Positions 14,140 to 22,156 of a stretch of 22,156 nucleotides of DNA are shown one piece after another. Position 1 is the first letter of the stretch; every line of letters begins with the position of its first letter. The stretch spans positions 1 through 22,156 of IMG/VR virus record IMGVR_UViG_3300021425_000214. The stretch is one strand, 5' to 3'. The position numbers and the translations under genes were made by a program. The notes beneath the pieces are model-generated. The model did not search any database, was not told where the DNA came from, and saw only the letters and a list, made by a program, of their open reading frames with translations. The stretch is from a virus.

Positions 14140-14613
14140 ATGGCACTGATTGTTGAAGATGGGACTGAAGTATCTGGCGCAAACAGCTATGTAAGCGCGG
14201 CTGATTATGTTGCTTGGGCAGATGCCAGAGGCGTGACATATCCAGCTTACCCGCAAATAGAGCAAAAGATTCTTAGAGCAATGGATTACATTGAGTCTCT
14301 ATCCTTTGTTGGGCAAAAGAATACAGAAACGCAGGCGCTACAATGGCCGAGGGCTTACGTTTTGATTGACGGATATTCTGTAGAGTCTAATGAAATACCT
14401 ATCCAGCTAAAGACAGCCGTATATGAGGCTGTCAAGGTAGAGGTAGACGGAGATAGCAAACTAACAGCATCTGAGCGGGATACTGCCAAAGAAAAGATTG
14501 GCGATATTGAAGTCACGTACAAATCTAGCTCAGGCATGAAAAGAAGCACACCGGCCCTTACCAGAGCACTTCGCAAGTTAATCCGAAACGTCACAGAAGT
14601 CAGCCGTGTATGA
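14140..14613 (+). CDS. Head-tail adaptor (DnaT-like family)
   Basis: A 157-residue protein of the family annotated as putative DnaT-like ssDNA-binding protein, which in tailed phages occupies the head-tail adaptor position. Markers: A-N-S-Y-V-S-A-A-D-Y near residue 15, I-L-R-A-M-D-Y-I-E-S-L, and L-Q-W-P-R-A. It is largely helical. GGAG precedes the ATG. Structural genes follow in the standard adaptor, stopper, terminator order, so the connector role is preferred over DNA binding. Confidence 0.8.
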   Translation: MALIVEDGTEVSGANSYVSAADYVAWADARGVTYPAYPQIEQKILRAMDYIESLSFVGQKNTETQALQWPRAYVLIDGYSVESNEIPIQLKTAVYEAVKVEVDGDSKLTASERDTAKEKIGDIEVTYKSSSGMKRSTPALTRALRKLIRNVTEVSRV

Positions 14614-14960
14614 GCTTCGATTACGCGCCTCTGCAAAGTTCTGCTACAGCACTGCTAACTAAGTTCGGCAGGAAATACACTTTTACCAGAACAGCTCGTG
14701 GCGCTTATAGCGCCGCCACAGGACAGACAACGAACACAACTAGCACCTATACAAAGTACGGTTGTCTATTCGATTACAGCGACAGAGACGCGGCAGGGCT
14801 TACCATAGAAGCCGGAGACCGGCGGATGCTGGCAGAAGGCCACACTTACGAGGTGGGCGATACGGTTAGCATAGATGGCGACACCTACAGGATTATTTCT
14901 GTATCTCATAATCAGCCAGCCGGTACGAAGCTGTCAGCTAACTTGCAGGTGCGGAAGTGA
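14610..14960 (+). CDS. Head closure / stopper-like protein
   Basis: A 116-residue beta-rich protein (G-R-K-Y-T-F-T-R-T, G-C-L-F-D-Y-S, V-G-D-T-V-S-I-D-G-D-T-Y-R-I) consistent with the small stopper or head-closure proteins that seal the connector after packaging. The Y-R-I-I-S-V-S-H-N-Q-P-A-G-T-K end is typical. The start overlaps the previous stop (ATGA) and its own stop overlaps the next GTG. Assigned by fold impression and position. Confidence 0.7.
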   Translation: MSFDYAPLQSSATALLTKFGRKYTFTRTARGAYSAATGQTTNTTSTYTKYGCLFDYSDRDAAGLTIEAGDRRMLAEGHTYEVGDTVSIDGDTYRIISVSHNQPAGTKLSANLQVRK

Positions 14961-15328
14961 AAAGCTGGACAGCCGCCATTAACGACATAAAAGACGTACC
15001 GGAGAAGGTGATACGCGGCACTCTTATTGGCTTGGGAACCAAGATAATTAAGCGCAGTCCTGTCGATACGGGAAGGTTTAGAGGCAACTGGCAATTCACT
15101 ACCAACGCTCCAGCTTCAGGGCAATTAGCGGCAACGGGAGTTCCTACCGGCGAATTGGTGTCAGCCGCAGAGACGTGGCAATCCGGTAGTGTGTTTTACA
15201 TGACGAACAACCTGCCATACGGAGAGAGGCTTGAATATGGCTGGTCTAAGCAGGCTCCCAGTGGAATGGTCAGAATCACGCTGACAGAATATGACCAAAT
15301 CCTTAGTTTTGAGGCAGAGAAGGTATGA
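14957..15328 (+). CDS. Tail completion protein (HK97 gp10-like)
   Basis: A 123-residue protein with the family core I-I-K-R-S-P-V-D-T-G-R-F-R-G-N-W (R-x-P-V-D-T-G-x-x-R-x-x-W) and N-L-P-Y-G-E-R-L-E-Y-G-W-S. These define HK97 gp10 / minor tail Z-like proteins at the head-tail interface. The start is GTG at 14957, overlapping the previous stop by 4 nt. The gene is followed by the tail terminator with another 4-nt overlap. Confidence 0.85.
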   Translation: MKSWTAAINDIKDVPEKVIRGTLIGLGTKIIKRSPVDTGRFRGNWQFTTNAPASGQLAATGVPTGELVSAAETWQSGSVFYMTNNLPYGERLEYGWSKQAPSGMVRITLTEYDQILSFEAEKV

Positions 15329-15732
15329 GCACGTTTTTTAATGATGTTCAGGCGGCTCTAGATGCAAAGCTAGCCACTATAACGGCAACACCTATCGCCT
15401 TTCCGAATATTCCTTATAAGCCACAGGCCGGTACGGTCTATTTAAGGGCTACTTTCTTGCCAGCCGACACGGTACAGGCTTCTATGGGGGAAGATGGTAA
15501 GGACGAAACCAACGGCATATATCAAGTTGACGTTGTGGTGCCTAGAGGAACTGGCAGGCCGCAGTTGACTGATACAGTGGCCGATTTATTCAAGCGCGGT
15601 ACAGTTTTAACGTACAATGGCGTTAAGGTGCGGGTAAGGTCGGTAAGTATGGCCTCCGCTATTTTAGATGAGGAATGGTACTTCGTGCCCATTTCGGTCA
15701 ACTTTCAAACATACACAGAGGCTAGAACATGA
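15325..15732 (+). CDS. Tail terminator protein (DUF4128-like)
   Basis: A 135-residue protein with the pattern Y-L-R-A-T-F-L-P-A, G-I-Y-Q-V-D-V-V-V-P and W-Y-F-V-P-I-S-V-N-F, typical of DUF4128 tail terminators that cap the tail tube and join it to the head. Ribosome site GAGAAGG precedes the ATG. It occupies the position directly before the tail tube gene, as in lambda gpU. Confidence 0.85.
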   Translation: MSTFFNDVQAALDAKLATITATPIAFPNIPYKPQAGTVYLRATFLPADTVQASMGEDGKDETNGIYQVDVVVPRGTGRPQLTDTVADLFKRGTVLTYNGVKVRVRSVSMASAILDEEWYFVPISVNFQTYTEART

Positions 15733-16646
15733 CTATTGCAAACGGCGCACAGCACAGTCTGCACTACGTGGCCGAGACCACCTATGGCACGACACCATCA
15801 ACCCCTTCATTTTCTCCACTGCCACACACTGGCACTACGCTTGCCGTAACCAAGGATGCAGTAGAGAGTGAAAAAATACGCGGAGACCGGCAGGTAGAGG
15901 ATTTTCGTCACGGCAACAAGACCGTAGGCGGGGATATCACTGCGGAGTTAGAGTATGAGGCTTTTGATGATCTGCTAGAAGCCGCGTTATGCGGCACGTG
16001 GGCAACCGATGTCCTGAAGGCGGGTAGCACTCGCAGGTCTTTCTCTATTCAGCGCAAATTTGCCGACCTTTCAACGCCAGAGTATCACACCTACACAGGG
16101 TGCGAATTCAACACGCTCGGTTTATCGGTGTCTCCTAACGCTATGGTGAGCACTACTTTTGGCGTGGTGGGTAAAAATCTTAGTTTAGCAACCAGCGAAA
16201 TCACCGGCTCTACCTTTGGCGCTGATGTTGGCAATGCCCCATTTGATTCTTTTACTGGCTCTATTACTGAAGGCGGCTCTTCCATCGCTACAGTCACGGC
16301 CATTGAAATGAATTTAGAAAATGGCATTGAGCCGTTATTTTCAGTTGGAAGCCAAACCACAAACCGGCCTTCAATCGGGCGATCTCGCCTCACGGGGACC
16401 ATGACTACTTATTTTGAGAGCAAGACCCTGTATGAAAAGTTCTTGAATGAGACAAGCAGTAGCATCGTGCTAACCCTGACTGACCTAGACGGAAACAGCT
16501 ACGAAATTGATCTGCCTAACGTCAAGTACAACTCTGGACAGCCAGACGTTTCAGGAGAGGGCGCGATTACCATAGCTATGGAGTTTGTGGCTCTTTATGA
16601 CACCACAGATTCAAGCCAAATTGTAATCACTAGGACTGCCGCATAA
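15729..16646 (+). CDS. Major tail tube protein
   Basis: A 305-residue predicted tail tube subunit. The N-terminus H-Y-V-A-E-T-T-Y-G-T-T-P matches tube proteins of lambda-like siphoviruses, and the rest is beta-sandwich, rich in Thr, Ser and Gly. The C-terminus (Y-N-S-G-Q-P-D-V-S-G-E-G-A) is typical. AGAGG precedes the ATG. It lies between the tail terminator and the tail assembly chaperone, which is diagnostic. Confidence 0.85.
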   Translation: MTIANGAQHSLHYVAETTYGTTPSTPSFSPLPHTGTTLAVTKDAVESEKIRGDRQVEDFRHGNKTVGGDITAELEYEAFDDLLEAALCGTWATDVLKAGSTRRSFSIQRKFADLSTPEYHTYTGCEFNTLGLSVSPNAMVSTTFGVVGKNLSLATSEITGSTFGADVGNAPFDSFTGSITEGGSSIATVTAIEMNLENGIEPLFSVGSQTTNRPSIGRSRLTGTMTTYFESKTLYEKFLNETSSSIVLTLTDLDGNSYEIDLPNVKYNSGQPDVSGEGAITIAMEFVALYDTTDSSQIVITRTAA

Positions 16647-17029
16647 TGGAGTTATCACAACTCGCAACAGCAGAATCCCATCAGGAGGGCGCAGAGTGCA
16701 ATATCTCTGACCCTCTTACGGGCAACCCTACAGACGTTTTCATTAAGGTAATGGGCGCAGACTCTGCAAAATGGAGAGAGCAGAAGAAGCGCCAAACCAA
16801 CGCTGTTATACAGGCTAGAGCAGACGGGAAGTCTAAAGAGCTTGATTTTGACAAGATGGACGTTGACGCATTAGCCGCAGTAACTCTTGGATGGCGCGGA
16901 ATCAGCAAAGATGGCGCGGAATATGAGTTCAGCAAAGCCAATGCCAAGCACCTTTATGAAAATTCGCCTTCAGTAGTCAATCAGCTTCTGGAGTTTCTGT
17001 CTAACGGGGCAAATTTTACCAAGGGCTGA
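16646..17029 (+). CDS. Tail assembly chaperone, short form (gpG-like)
   Basis: A 127-residue zero-frame product that binds the tape measure and recruits tube subunits during tail assembly. It is predicted helical in its second half (D-A-L-A-A-V-T-L-G-W-R, N-A-K-H-L-Y-E-N-S-P-S-V-V-N-Q-L-L-E-F). The ATG overlaps the tail tube stop by one base. The stop at 17027 lies 9 nt after an AAATTTT slippery heptamer, so a share of ribosomes continues in the -1 frame. Position before the tape measure gene is diagnostic. Confidence 0.85.
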   Translation: MELSQLATAESHQEGAECNISDPLTGNPTDVFIKVMGADSAKWREQKKRQTNAVIQARADGKSKELDFDKMDVDALAAVTLGWRGISKDGAEYEFSKANAKHLYENSPSVVNQLLEFLSNGANFTKG

Positions 17030-17349
17030 TAGACGAATTCGTAGAGTACGGGCTTCATTTCATCTGGATACACAGCAAGCCCGAGAAATCAGAAATCAGC
17101 CGGTATGACACGCTGAAGCAAGTTGAAAAAACTACCGGCAAAACGCCTGTAGAACTGCAGAATATGCCGAAACTCAAGATGGAATTTGAGTATGCTTGGC
17201 AAGTATTTTGCACAATGCGGGAGCATCGTTACACAGAAATAGAGGCGTACAGCAGGCTAACGGGTGTAAAATTAAGCCCTTGGGAAGTTGAGGCTGTTAT
17301 GGCCCTCAGTAGACAAAGAGAGGCGGGCATCCAATGGCAACCGAAGTAG
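16646..17349 (+). CDS. Tail assembly chaperone, frameshifted long form (gpGT-like)
   Basis: Ribosomes reading A-AAT-TTT at 17011-17017 can slip back one base and resume with TAC at 17017, giving 124 zero-frame residues plus 110 from the -1 frame, 234 in total. The -1 frame is closed upstream by TAA at 17002-17004, so the shift must fall between 17005 and the zero-frame stop, exactly where the heptamer lies. The extension begins Y-Q-G-L-I-D-E-F-V-E-Y-G-L-H-F, like chaperone extensions of other siphoviruses, and overlaps the tape measure start by 16 nt. The last 61 residues alone would have an internal ATG at 17164, but no ribosome site favours that. Confidence 0.85.
17011..17017 (+). other. 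-1 programmed ribosomal frameshift slippery site
   Basis: AAATTTT read as A-AAT-TTT in the zero frame fits X-XXY-YYZ, so both P- and A-site tRNAs can re-pair at AAA-TTT. It lies 10 nt before the zero-frame TGA. Downstream stimulators were not obvious by eye. Confidence 0.8.
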
Positions 17350-18974
17350 GCCAGTTAGTATTAAAAGTTGATACTAGCGAAGTTAAGGCGGGAGAAGCCG
17401 CAGTAGAAAGGCTCGGTGATGCGGCGGTTGACGCCTCCGCAAAGACAGACCGACTCCAGAAAACAACTAAAAAAAGCAATGTTGTAGTAGGTGATTTTGG
17501 CCGAAAGGCTGGAATGGCCGGTATTCAAATAGAACAAATGGCCGGACAGGTCGCCATGGGTGTAAACCCTATGAGGGCGCTTGGCGTACAGGCCGCTGAC
17601 CTCGGATTTATTCTCGGATTTCCTTTATTAGGCGCAGTAGTTGGTATTGGCGCGGCCCTCGGCAGCGTCTTGATTCCTATGTTACTCGACACTGGGAAAA
17701 CTGCTGAAGATTTGGTGGAAGAACTAGACGATCTTGATCTGCATTTCAAGGAAATGACTTCTGCGCAGAAAGCTGTATTCCTTATGAACATGAATGAGGA
17801 GCTAGAGGAGCTAGAGGAGCAGTCAGAAAATGCAAGGCAGAGACTAGAAGAATTAGCGGCACAACGAGAACGGCTAGAGGGAAGAAGGCGCGGCGAGTCA
17901 GCAGTAGCCGGACAAATTGAAGAGCTGGAGCGCCAAGAGCAAATAGAGCAGGCCATTATTGATAATAATGAAAGGCGCAAAGAGTTAAAGCTGAAAGCGC
18001 TGGAAGAAGAAACTGACGCAGAGCGCAAAGCGCGGCAAGAAAGAGAGCGTGCAGAAAAAGACGCGGAAAGGCAGGCAGAGCGAGAGGCGGCAATATTAGA
18101 GCGCAGAACAGAGGCGGCGCAACGTCACGCTGAAAAGGTGATAGCGATGAACGACACGCCTTTGGAGGCATTACAGCGCAGAGAAGATCAGGCAAAAGCC
18201 ATATTAGAGCAAAGCTATGCCGAAAAGCTGATTAGCGAAGAGCAGTATCAAGCCGCTAAAACTGCATTAGAAGCCGCAGGAATACAGGCGCGATTTGAGT
18301 TAAAAGCGCAGGAAATGGACGAAGAGAGAAGGCGAGCAGAGGAAAAGCTCGAAAGGCTCCACGAAGAAAATGACCTTTTGATGGAAGGCATTATAGAGCA
18401 AGACAACAAGCGCAAAGAAGCGGCGGCTATGACAAACCAAGCACTGCTTGGCCTTGAGGATGTTTTGCTTAAAGGTAAGAGTGAAAAGCAAAAAGCCGGA
18501 TTTAGGCTTGCCGTTAATTTGGCAAACGAAGAAAAACGAGAAAATGCTAAAAGCATTATTAGCAACTCCTACGATGCCGCTATGAAGGCGTACAAGTCTC
18601 TTGCCGGAATTCCTATTGTCGGCCCTGCGCTGGGTGCGGCGGCGGCGGCTACTATTTTAGCGGCAGGCGTTTCGTTTGCGGCTTCGTCTCTATCCGGCAG
18701 GGCGCTGGGAGGTCAGGTTAGGGCAGGAGAGTCTTATCTGGTTGGCGAGCGCGGCCCTGAAATACTCACAATGGGCACCGGCGGCAGGATTACCCCGAAT
18801 GAAGCAATAAGAGGCGGCGCACAGCAGATAGTAAACAAGAACGCTAATGTGTCCTTTAATATTCAGGCTAATGACACTGAGGGGTTTGACAATCTACTTA
18901 ACAGCAGGCGCGGCGTTTTGATAGGGATAATCAACGAGGCGCTTAATGACAACGGCAGGACGGCGCTAGTATGA
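17334..18974 (+). CDS. Tail tape measure protein
   Basis: A 546-residue protein that sets tail length and is ejected with DNA. The N-terminus (V-L-K-V-D-T-S-E-V-K-A-G) is a common tape measure start. A hydrophobic stretch spans residues about 91-118. A long charged coiled coil spans about 135-400, including a short DNA-level repeat of the E-E-L unit near 17800. A second hydrophobic Ala/Gly stretch spans about 426-453, followed by G-R-A-L-G-G-Q-V-R-A-G-E-S-Y-L-V-G-E-R-G-P-E, the typical tape-measure C-terminal motif. At about 0.15 nm per residue the tail would be short, roughly 80 nm (inference). Overlaps the chaperone by 16 nt. Confidence 0.9.
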   Translation: MATEVGQLVLKVDTSEVKAGEAAVERLGDAAVDASAKTDRLQKTTKKSNVVVGDFGRKAGMAGIQIEQMAGQVAMGVNPMRALGVQAADLGFILGFPLLGAVVGIGAALGSVLIPMLLDTGKTAEDLVEELDDLDLHFKEMTSAQKAVFLMNMNEELEELEEQSENARQRLEELAAQRERLEGRRRGESAVAGQIEELERQEQIEQAIIDNNERRKELKLKALEEETDAERKARQERERAEKDAERQAEREAAILERRTEAAQRHAEKVIAMNDTPLEALQRREDQAKAILEQSYAEKLISEEQYQAAKTALEAAGIQARFELKAQEMDEERRRAEEKLERLHEENDLLMEGIIEQDNKRKEAAAMTNQALLGLEDVLLKGKSEKQKAGFRLAVNLANEEKRENAKSIISNSYDAAMKAYKSLAGIPIVGPALGAAAAATILAAGVSFAASSLSGRALGGQVRAGESYLVGERGPEILTMGTGGRITPNEAIRGGAQQIVNKNANVSFNIQANDTEGFDNLLNSRRGVLIGIINEALNDNGRTALV

Positions 18975-19543
18975 GTTATCCAACGACACCAGAATTTTCG
19001 GCAATAAAGGTAGAGAGCCAACACAGTAACGTCAGAACTGAAACCAGAAGCGGAAGAACGCAGGTAAGATCGCTTGGCGCTCAAAGATGGTCATTCACTG
19101 CTCAATACAATGATATGACGCGGGATGAGTTTGCTCCCGTTTTCGCGTTTGTTGTTGGAACAGGCTCTGGCTTAACTGCTTTTGACATTGTGCCGCCTGT
19201 TATAAGTGACGCTAAAGGTAACGTCTCTGGAACGGTTTTGGCTAACGGAGCGCATAGCATAGGTGATTCAACAATCGCTATAGACGGTATATCAGGAACA
19301 ATTAAGGCTGGGGATTTCATCAAGTTTGCAGGTCACAATAAGGTTTATATGGTGACAGCAGACAGGACCGGCGCTGGCAGTATGTCTATCCATCCTGCGC
19401 TTATTTCTGCGGTGTCAAATAATGAAGCGGTGAGCTATGACAACGTGGCATTTAAGATGCGCGTAGCAAACGACATACAGCAGTTTGGGCTAACAGAGTT
19501 TGACAGGTTTACGTTTGAAGTAGACATGATTGAGGTAATTTAA
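18971..19543 (+). CDS. Distal tail protein
   Basis: A 190-residue tail protein. The first part (residues 1-85: V-E-S-Q-H-S-N-V-R-T-E-T-R-S-G-R, then Q-R-W-S-F-T-A-Q-Y) resembles distal tail proteins located after the tape measure. Residues about 88-160 form an inserted beta domain with G-D-F-I-K-F-A-G-H-N-K-V-Y and G-A-G-S-M-S-I, which reappears in the J-like protein. The start overlaps the tape measure stop (ATGA), with AGGA before it. Position equals that of lambda gpM-like minor tail proteins. Confidence 0.7.
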   Translation: MSYPTTPEFSAIKVESQHSNVRTETRSGRTQVRSLGAQRWSFTAQYNDMTRDEFAPVFAFVVGTGSGLTAFDIVPPVISDAKGNVSGTVLANGAHSIGDSTIAIDGISGTIKAGDFIKFAGHNKVYMVTADRTGAGSMSIHPALISAVSNNEAVSYDNVAFKMRVANDIQQFGLTEFDRFTFEVDMIEVI

Positions 19544-20100
19544 TGGGACGGACAGTCAACGCATCCCTTATTACGGAGCTAGCAAAAGACAGCTTTACAA
19601 TGGTTCATTTGGTAGAGCTGTCTATCAGTGGCGGCCTTAATTTGACTGATTGCGCTCATGATGTGTCTTACGGGGGGACTACCTACACGGCATCAGATCA
19701 GCTTTTAGATATTGGAAGTCCAACGGAGACTCAAGACCTGCGAGTGAATACAGTAACGCTAGAGCTGTCTACCTCTGACCCTAACAGTAGTTACCTGTCT
19801 ATCTTCCTATCTAACAACTGGGTAAACAGATCGGCTGTAATTAAGAAAGCCTGCATTGTTAATGGCTCTGTAGTAGGGGCACCCCTAACCATATTTGATG
19901 GTCAAATAAGTAAGTGGCAGGCGGCAGAAAAGTCCGGCAGATCGGCCATAAGGGTTGCAATCGCTAGCCACTGGGCTGACTTTGAAAAGGTAAGCGGAAG
20001 ATTAACCAACACCTCAAGCCAGCAGTTGCACTTTGCTGGTGATCTTGGCTTTGAATATGCCGCAAGTACCGTGAGAGACATTAAGTGGGGCCGTGAATAA
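19543..20100 (+). CDS. Tail hub-associated protein (DUF2163/gpL-like)
   Basis: A 185-residue protein with the pattern V-H-L-V-E-L-S-I-S-G-G, T-D-C-A-H-D-V-S-Y-G-G-T-T-Y and L-T-I-F-D-G-Q-I-S-K-W, typical of DUF2163-like proteins in the tail tip. The cysteines (C37 and C103) could bind a metal ion or pair as in lambda gpL, but only two are visible. GAGG precedes the ATG. The stop overlaps the start of the J-like gene by one base. Confidence 0.75.
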   Translation: MGRTVNASLITELAKDSFTMVHLVELSISGGLNLTDCAHDVSYGGTTYTASDQLLDIGSPTETQDLRVNTVTLELSTSDPNSSYLSIFLSNNWVNRSAVIKKACIVNGSVVGAPLTIFDGQISKWQAAEKSGRSAIRVAIASHWADFEKVSGRLTNTSSQQLHFAGDLGFEYAASTVRDIKWGRE

Positions 20101-22156
20101 TGGGGTTGTTTGATTTCATACTGAAGCCCATACAGAGCCTACTTGGTGAGGTTTTAGGGTTTCTTACTGGCACTGACTTTGACCAAGAAGATCAGTCTGC
20201 TGGCGTCTTAGTAAACAAGCAATCAAACATAGACCCTATCCCTGTCATTTATGGACGCAGGAAGGTAGGCGGGACTCGCGTCTTTATTTCTACTGGCGGC
20301 AATAAAAACGAATACCTTTATATGGCGATTGTTTTGTCAGAAGGGCAAATAGACGCGGTAGAGGAGATATACATTAACGACGAGCTTTGGCTTAAAGATG
20401 GCTTGACAGTTTCCGGCACTAAGTTTGCCAATTTGATAACTCATGGAGTAGCTTTAGGTGGAGACGATCAGCCCTATATTTCTTTGCTTTCTGGCGCAGA
20501 CGCGACATGGGGGACTAACCATAGGCTTAGAGGCTGTGCTTATGTCGCCTTGCGGTTTAAGTACGATCAAGACGTGTTTAGCGGGATACCAGACGTTAAG
20601 TGCGTGGTTAGGGGCAAAAGAGTCTATGACCCGCGCACCTCTACAACCGCATGGTCTAGCAATCCGGCTTTATGTCTTAGAGATTATTTGACCAATTCAC
20701 GATATGGAAAAGGGCTTTCCACGAGCCTTATTGACGACACGTCATTTATTGCGGCGGCTAACTTTCTAGATACGACAGAAACCAAGCACACAGCCACGAT
20801 AACCGCTAACGGCTCTTTTTCTGCGGGTGTTACAAGTGTTGCTTTGGCCGGATTTTTCACATGGCTACAAAGAGGCGACTTTCTGCAGTTTGCTGGGGAC
20901 AACACACTTTATGAGATCGCAGATAGCCAATATGGAGCCGGAACTGTAACCATTACAGACGGGCTAAATAGCTCTGTTACTAGTGGGACTTCAGTCACGA
21001 TTAAACAGAAGATATACGAATGCAATGCGGTAATTGATACCGGCAGACAGCTTTTTGATAACGTCAAAACCATGCTTCAAGGGATGAGAGGATTGATGCC
21101 TTTCTCTAATGGCGTCTATTCACTAATCATTGACAAGGATGAAAGCTCTAGCTTTAACCTTACTCCAGACAACATCACTAGCGAAATCAACGTACAGACG
21201 CAGGGCAAGAGCAAGAAGTACAACAAGGTTACGGTTAAATTCACTAATCCGGACGCTAACTGGCAAGCTGACTCTGTAACGTATGAGATCGACTCATCTA
21301 CAGTGTCGACTGAAGATAACGGCGAGGAGCTAGCCAAAACCGTCACGATGAATACGATTACAAACAAATACTCTGCTAAAGATATAGCGCAGATTATTTG
21401 CTTGGCATCTAGAAAAAACGAATTAAGTTGCAAAGTGAGAGCAACTTCAGAGGCGTTGCAGATAGCTGTGGCAGATATTGTAACGCTAGAGCATCCGTCT
21501 TTCGGCTGGACTGATAACGGTGTCACTGATGCGAGAAAAAAGTTTCGCGTCATTGCAATGCAGTTGCTTGATGACGGGGAAGTAGACCTTACCCTTCAAG
21601 AATACGACAACAGCATTTACCCGTGGGTGGCAGAGGATGAGATAGATAGCGGCGTAGACACAAACCTACCCGACCCTTTTAGCGTTACGGCTCCTACGGG
21701 GCTGACCTTAACGGCAGGCAATGAGCTTGCAGATGACGGCTCTGTTAATGTTTATATAGATATTTCCTTTACTGGCGCTGTTGATAGTTTCTTGGATTAC
21801 TATGAAGTCACGGTTATCAATCAAACGGCAACGCCAGATGTCATTGTTCATTACGAGGAATTGGATTACGACCTAGACATAACCAGCCTTCGTGTAAATG
21901 GACTTGCCGCCAATGTTACATATTTGGTTAGTTTGAGGGCGGTGGGAAGTATTGGCGCTAAATCAGCAACAGTAAGCGATACCGTATCCACAAGCCCAGA
22001 TACTACCCCTCCGACAATGCCAACAGATTTAGCGGCATCTGGAGGTCAAAATCAAATTAAGGTTACTTGGACCAATCCCTCAGAGTCAGACTACGCCTAC
22101 ACAATTCTTTACCGATCTACACAACAGGTTGGTGGCTTTATAGCTATTGCCACCAT
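20100..22156 (+). CDS. Tail tip attachment protein J-like (partial, 3' end missing)
   Basis: The reading frame stays open from the ATG at 20100 to the end of the window (685 codons), so the C-terminus is absent. The N-terminus is a short hydrophobic run (M-G-L-F-D-F-I-L-K-P) and then P-I-P-V-I-Y-G-R-R-K-V-G-G, typical of host-specificity protein J. Residues about 230-305 hold an inserted domain (G-D-F-L-Q-F-A-G-D-N-T-L-Y) homologous to one in the distal tail protein. FN3-like domains start near residues 528 (A-P-T-G-L-T-L-T-A) and 636 (P-P-T-M-P-T-D-L-A-A). It forms the baseplate tip that recognises the host surface; receptor binding would lie in the missing part. Confidence 0.85.
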   Translation, partial: MGLFDFILKPIQSLLGEVLGFLTGTDFDQEDQSAGVLVNKQSNIDPIPVIYGRRKVGGTRVFISTGGNKNEYLYMAIVLSEGQIDAVEEIYINDELWLKDGLTVSGTKFANLITHGVALGGDDQPYISLLSGADATWGTNHRLRGCAYVALRFKYDQDVFSGIPDVKCVVRGKRVYDPRTSTTAWSSNPALCLRDYLTNSRYGKGLSTSLIDDTSFIAAANFLDTTETKHTATITANGSFSAGVTSVALAGFFTWLQRGDFLQFAGDNTLYEIADSQYGAGTVTITDGLNSSVTSGTSVTIKQKIYECNAVIDTGRQLFDNVKTMLQGMRGLMPFSNGVYSLIIDKDESSSFNLTPDNITSEINVQTQGKSKKYNKVTVKFTNPDANWQADSVTYEIDSSTVSTEDNGEELAKTVTMNTITNKYSAKDIAQIICLASRKNELSCKVRATSEALQIAVADIVTLEHPSFGWTDNGVTDARKKFRVIAMQLLDDGEVDLTLQEYDNSIYPWVAEDEIDSGVDTNLPDPFSVTAPTGLTLTAGNELADDGSVNVYIDISFTGAVDSFLDYYEVTVINQTATPDVIVHYEELDYDLDITSLRVNGLAANVTYLVSLRAVGSIGAKSATVSDTVSTSPDTTPPTMPTDLAASGGQNQIKVTWTNPSESDYAYTILYRSTQQVGGFIAIAT

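Noticed and set aside
17164-17349. Independent 61-aa gene before the tape measure
   Set aside because: The frame is open upstream to 17005 and joins the chaperone through the slippery site; better explained as the -1 extension.
17795-17822. Short tandem repeat of GAGCTAGAG as a mobile or regulatory repeat
   Set aside because: Explained by repeated Glu-Glu-Leu codons in the tape measure coiled coil.
17525-18028. 167-aa antisense reading frame opposite the tape measure gene
   Set aside because: Ser/Arg-rich composition is the mirror of Glu/Lys/Ala codons in the coiled coil; no ribosome site or domain.
20458-20691. 77-aa + strand frame inside the J-like gene
   Set aside because: Shadow of the open J-like frame, which continues without stops from 20100 to the window end.
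21116-21553. 145-aa antisense frame opposite the J-like gene
   Set aside because: Lies wholly inside a strong + strand gene and has no supporting signal or neighbours on the - strand.

Overview
The window is a contiguous piece of a tailed double-stranded DNA phage (or prophage) genome with siphovirus architecture. All genes read on the + strand, nearly every junction overlaps or abuts, and there is no tRNA, rRNA, insertion sequence or CRISPR array. A lipobox-type micro-ORF and a J-like tail tip protein suggest a Gram-negative, probably proteobacterial, host. The exact host cannot be read from the sequence. No integrase, repressor, polymerase or lysis cassette lies in the window, so lifestyle is undetermined.

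Layout. (1) Positions 1-5016 hold a late-replication/accessory block: a metallophosphoesterase with an N-terminal helix-turn-helix, a zinc-ribbon micro-protein, a NinG-like protein, several small unknown genes, a DUF932 protein, a predicted 46-residue lipoprotein and a small membrane protein. The only sizeable non-coding gap (2252-2406, 155 nt) contains a weak promoter-like element and a hairpin. A second promoter-like site with a perfect 12-bp palindrome sits at 2021-2040. (2) Positions 5007-7067 hold a tightly overlapped three-gene cassette: ParB-like protein, FkbM-type SAM methyltransferase and a TET/JBP-like 2-oxoglutarate/Fe(II) dioxygenase. It runs directly into the terminase genes. I read it as a candidate DNA base-modification island. 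(3) Positions 7060-10077 are packaging genes: TerS, TerL and a DUF4055 portal. (4) Positions 10084-14096 are head genes: two lysine-rich small proteins, a MuF-like minor head protein fused to an HEXXH zincin domain, a 59-aa protein, scaffold, and a P22-like major capsid protein followed by a UUCG-loop terminator. (5) Positions 14140-16646 hold head-tail connector, stopper, tail completion, tail terminator and tail tube genes. (6) Positions 16646-22156 hold the tail assembly chaperone with a programmed -1 frameshift (AAATTTT at 17011-17017), tape measure, two distal tail proteins and the start of a J-like tail tip protein with FN3 domains, which runs off the window.

The structural order is ordinary for lambda-like siphoviruses. 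The most interesting content is the ParB/FkbM/TET-JBP cassette, which could write and decorate an oxidised base on phage DNA. Next are the MuF-zincin fusion, the predicted lipoprotein micro-gene, and a homologous insert domain shared by two nearby tail proteins.
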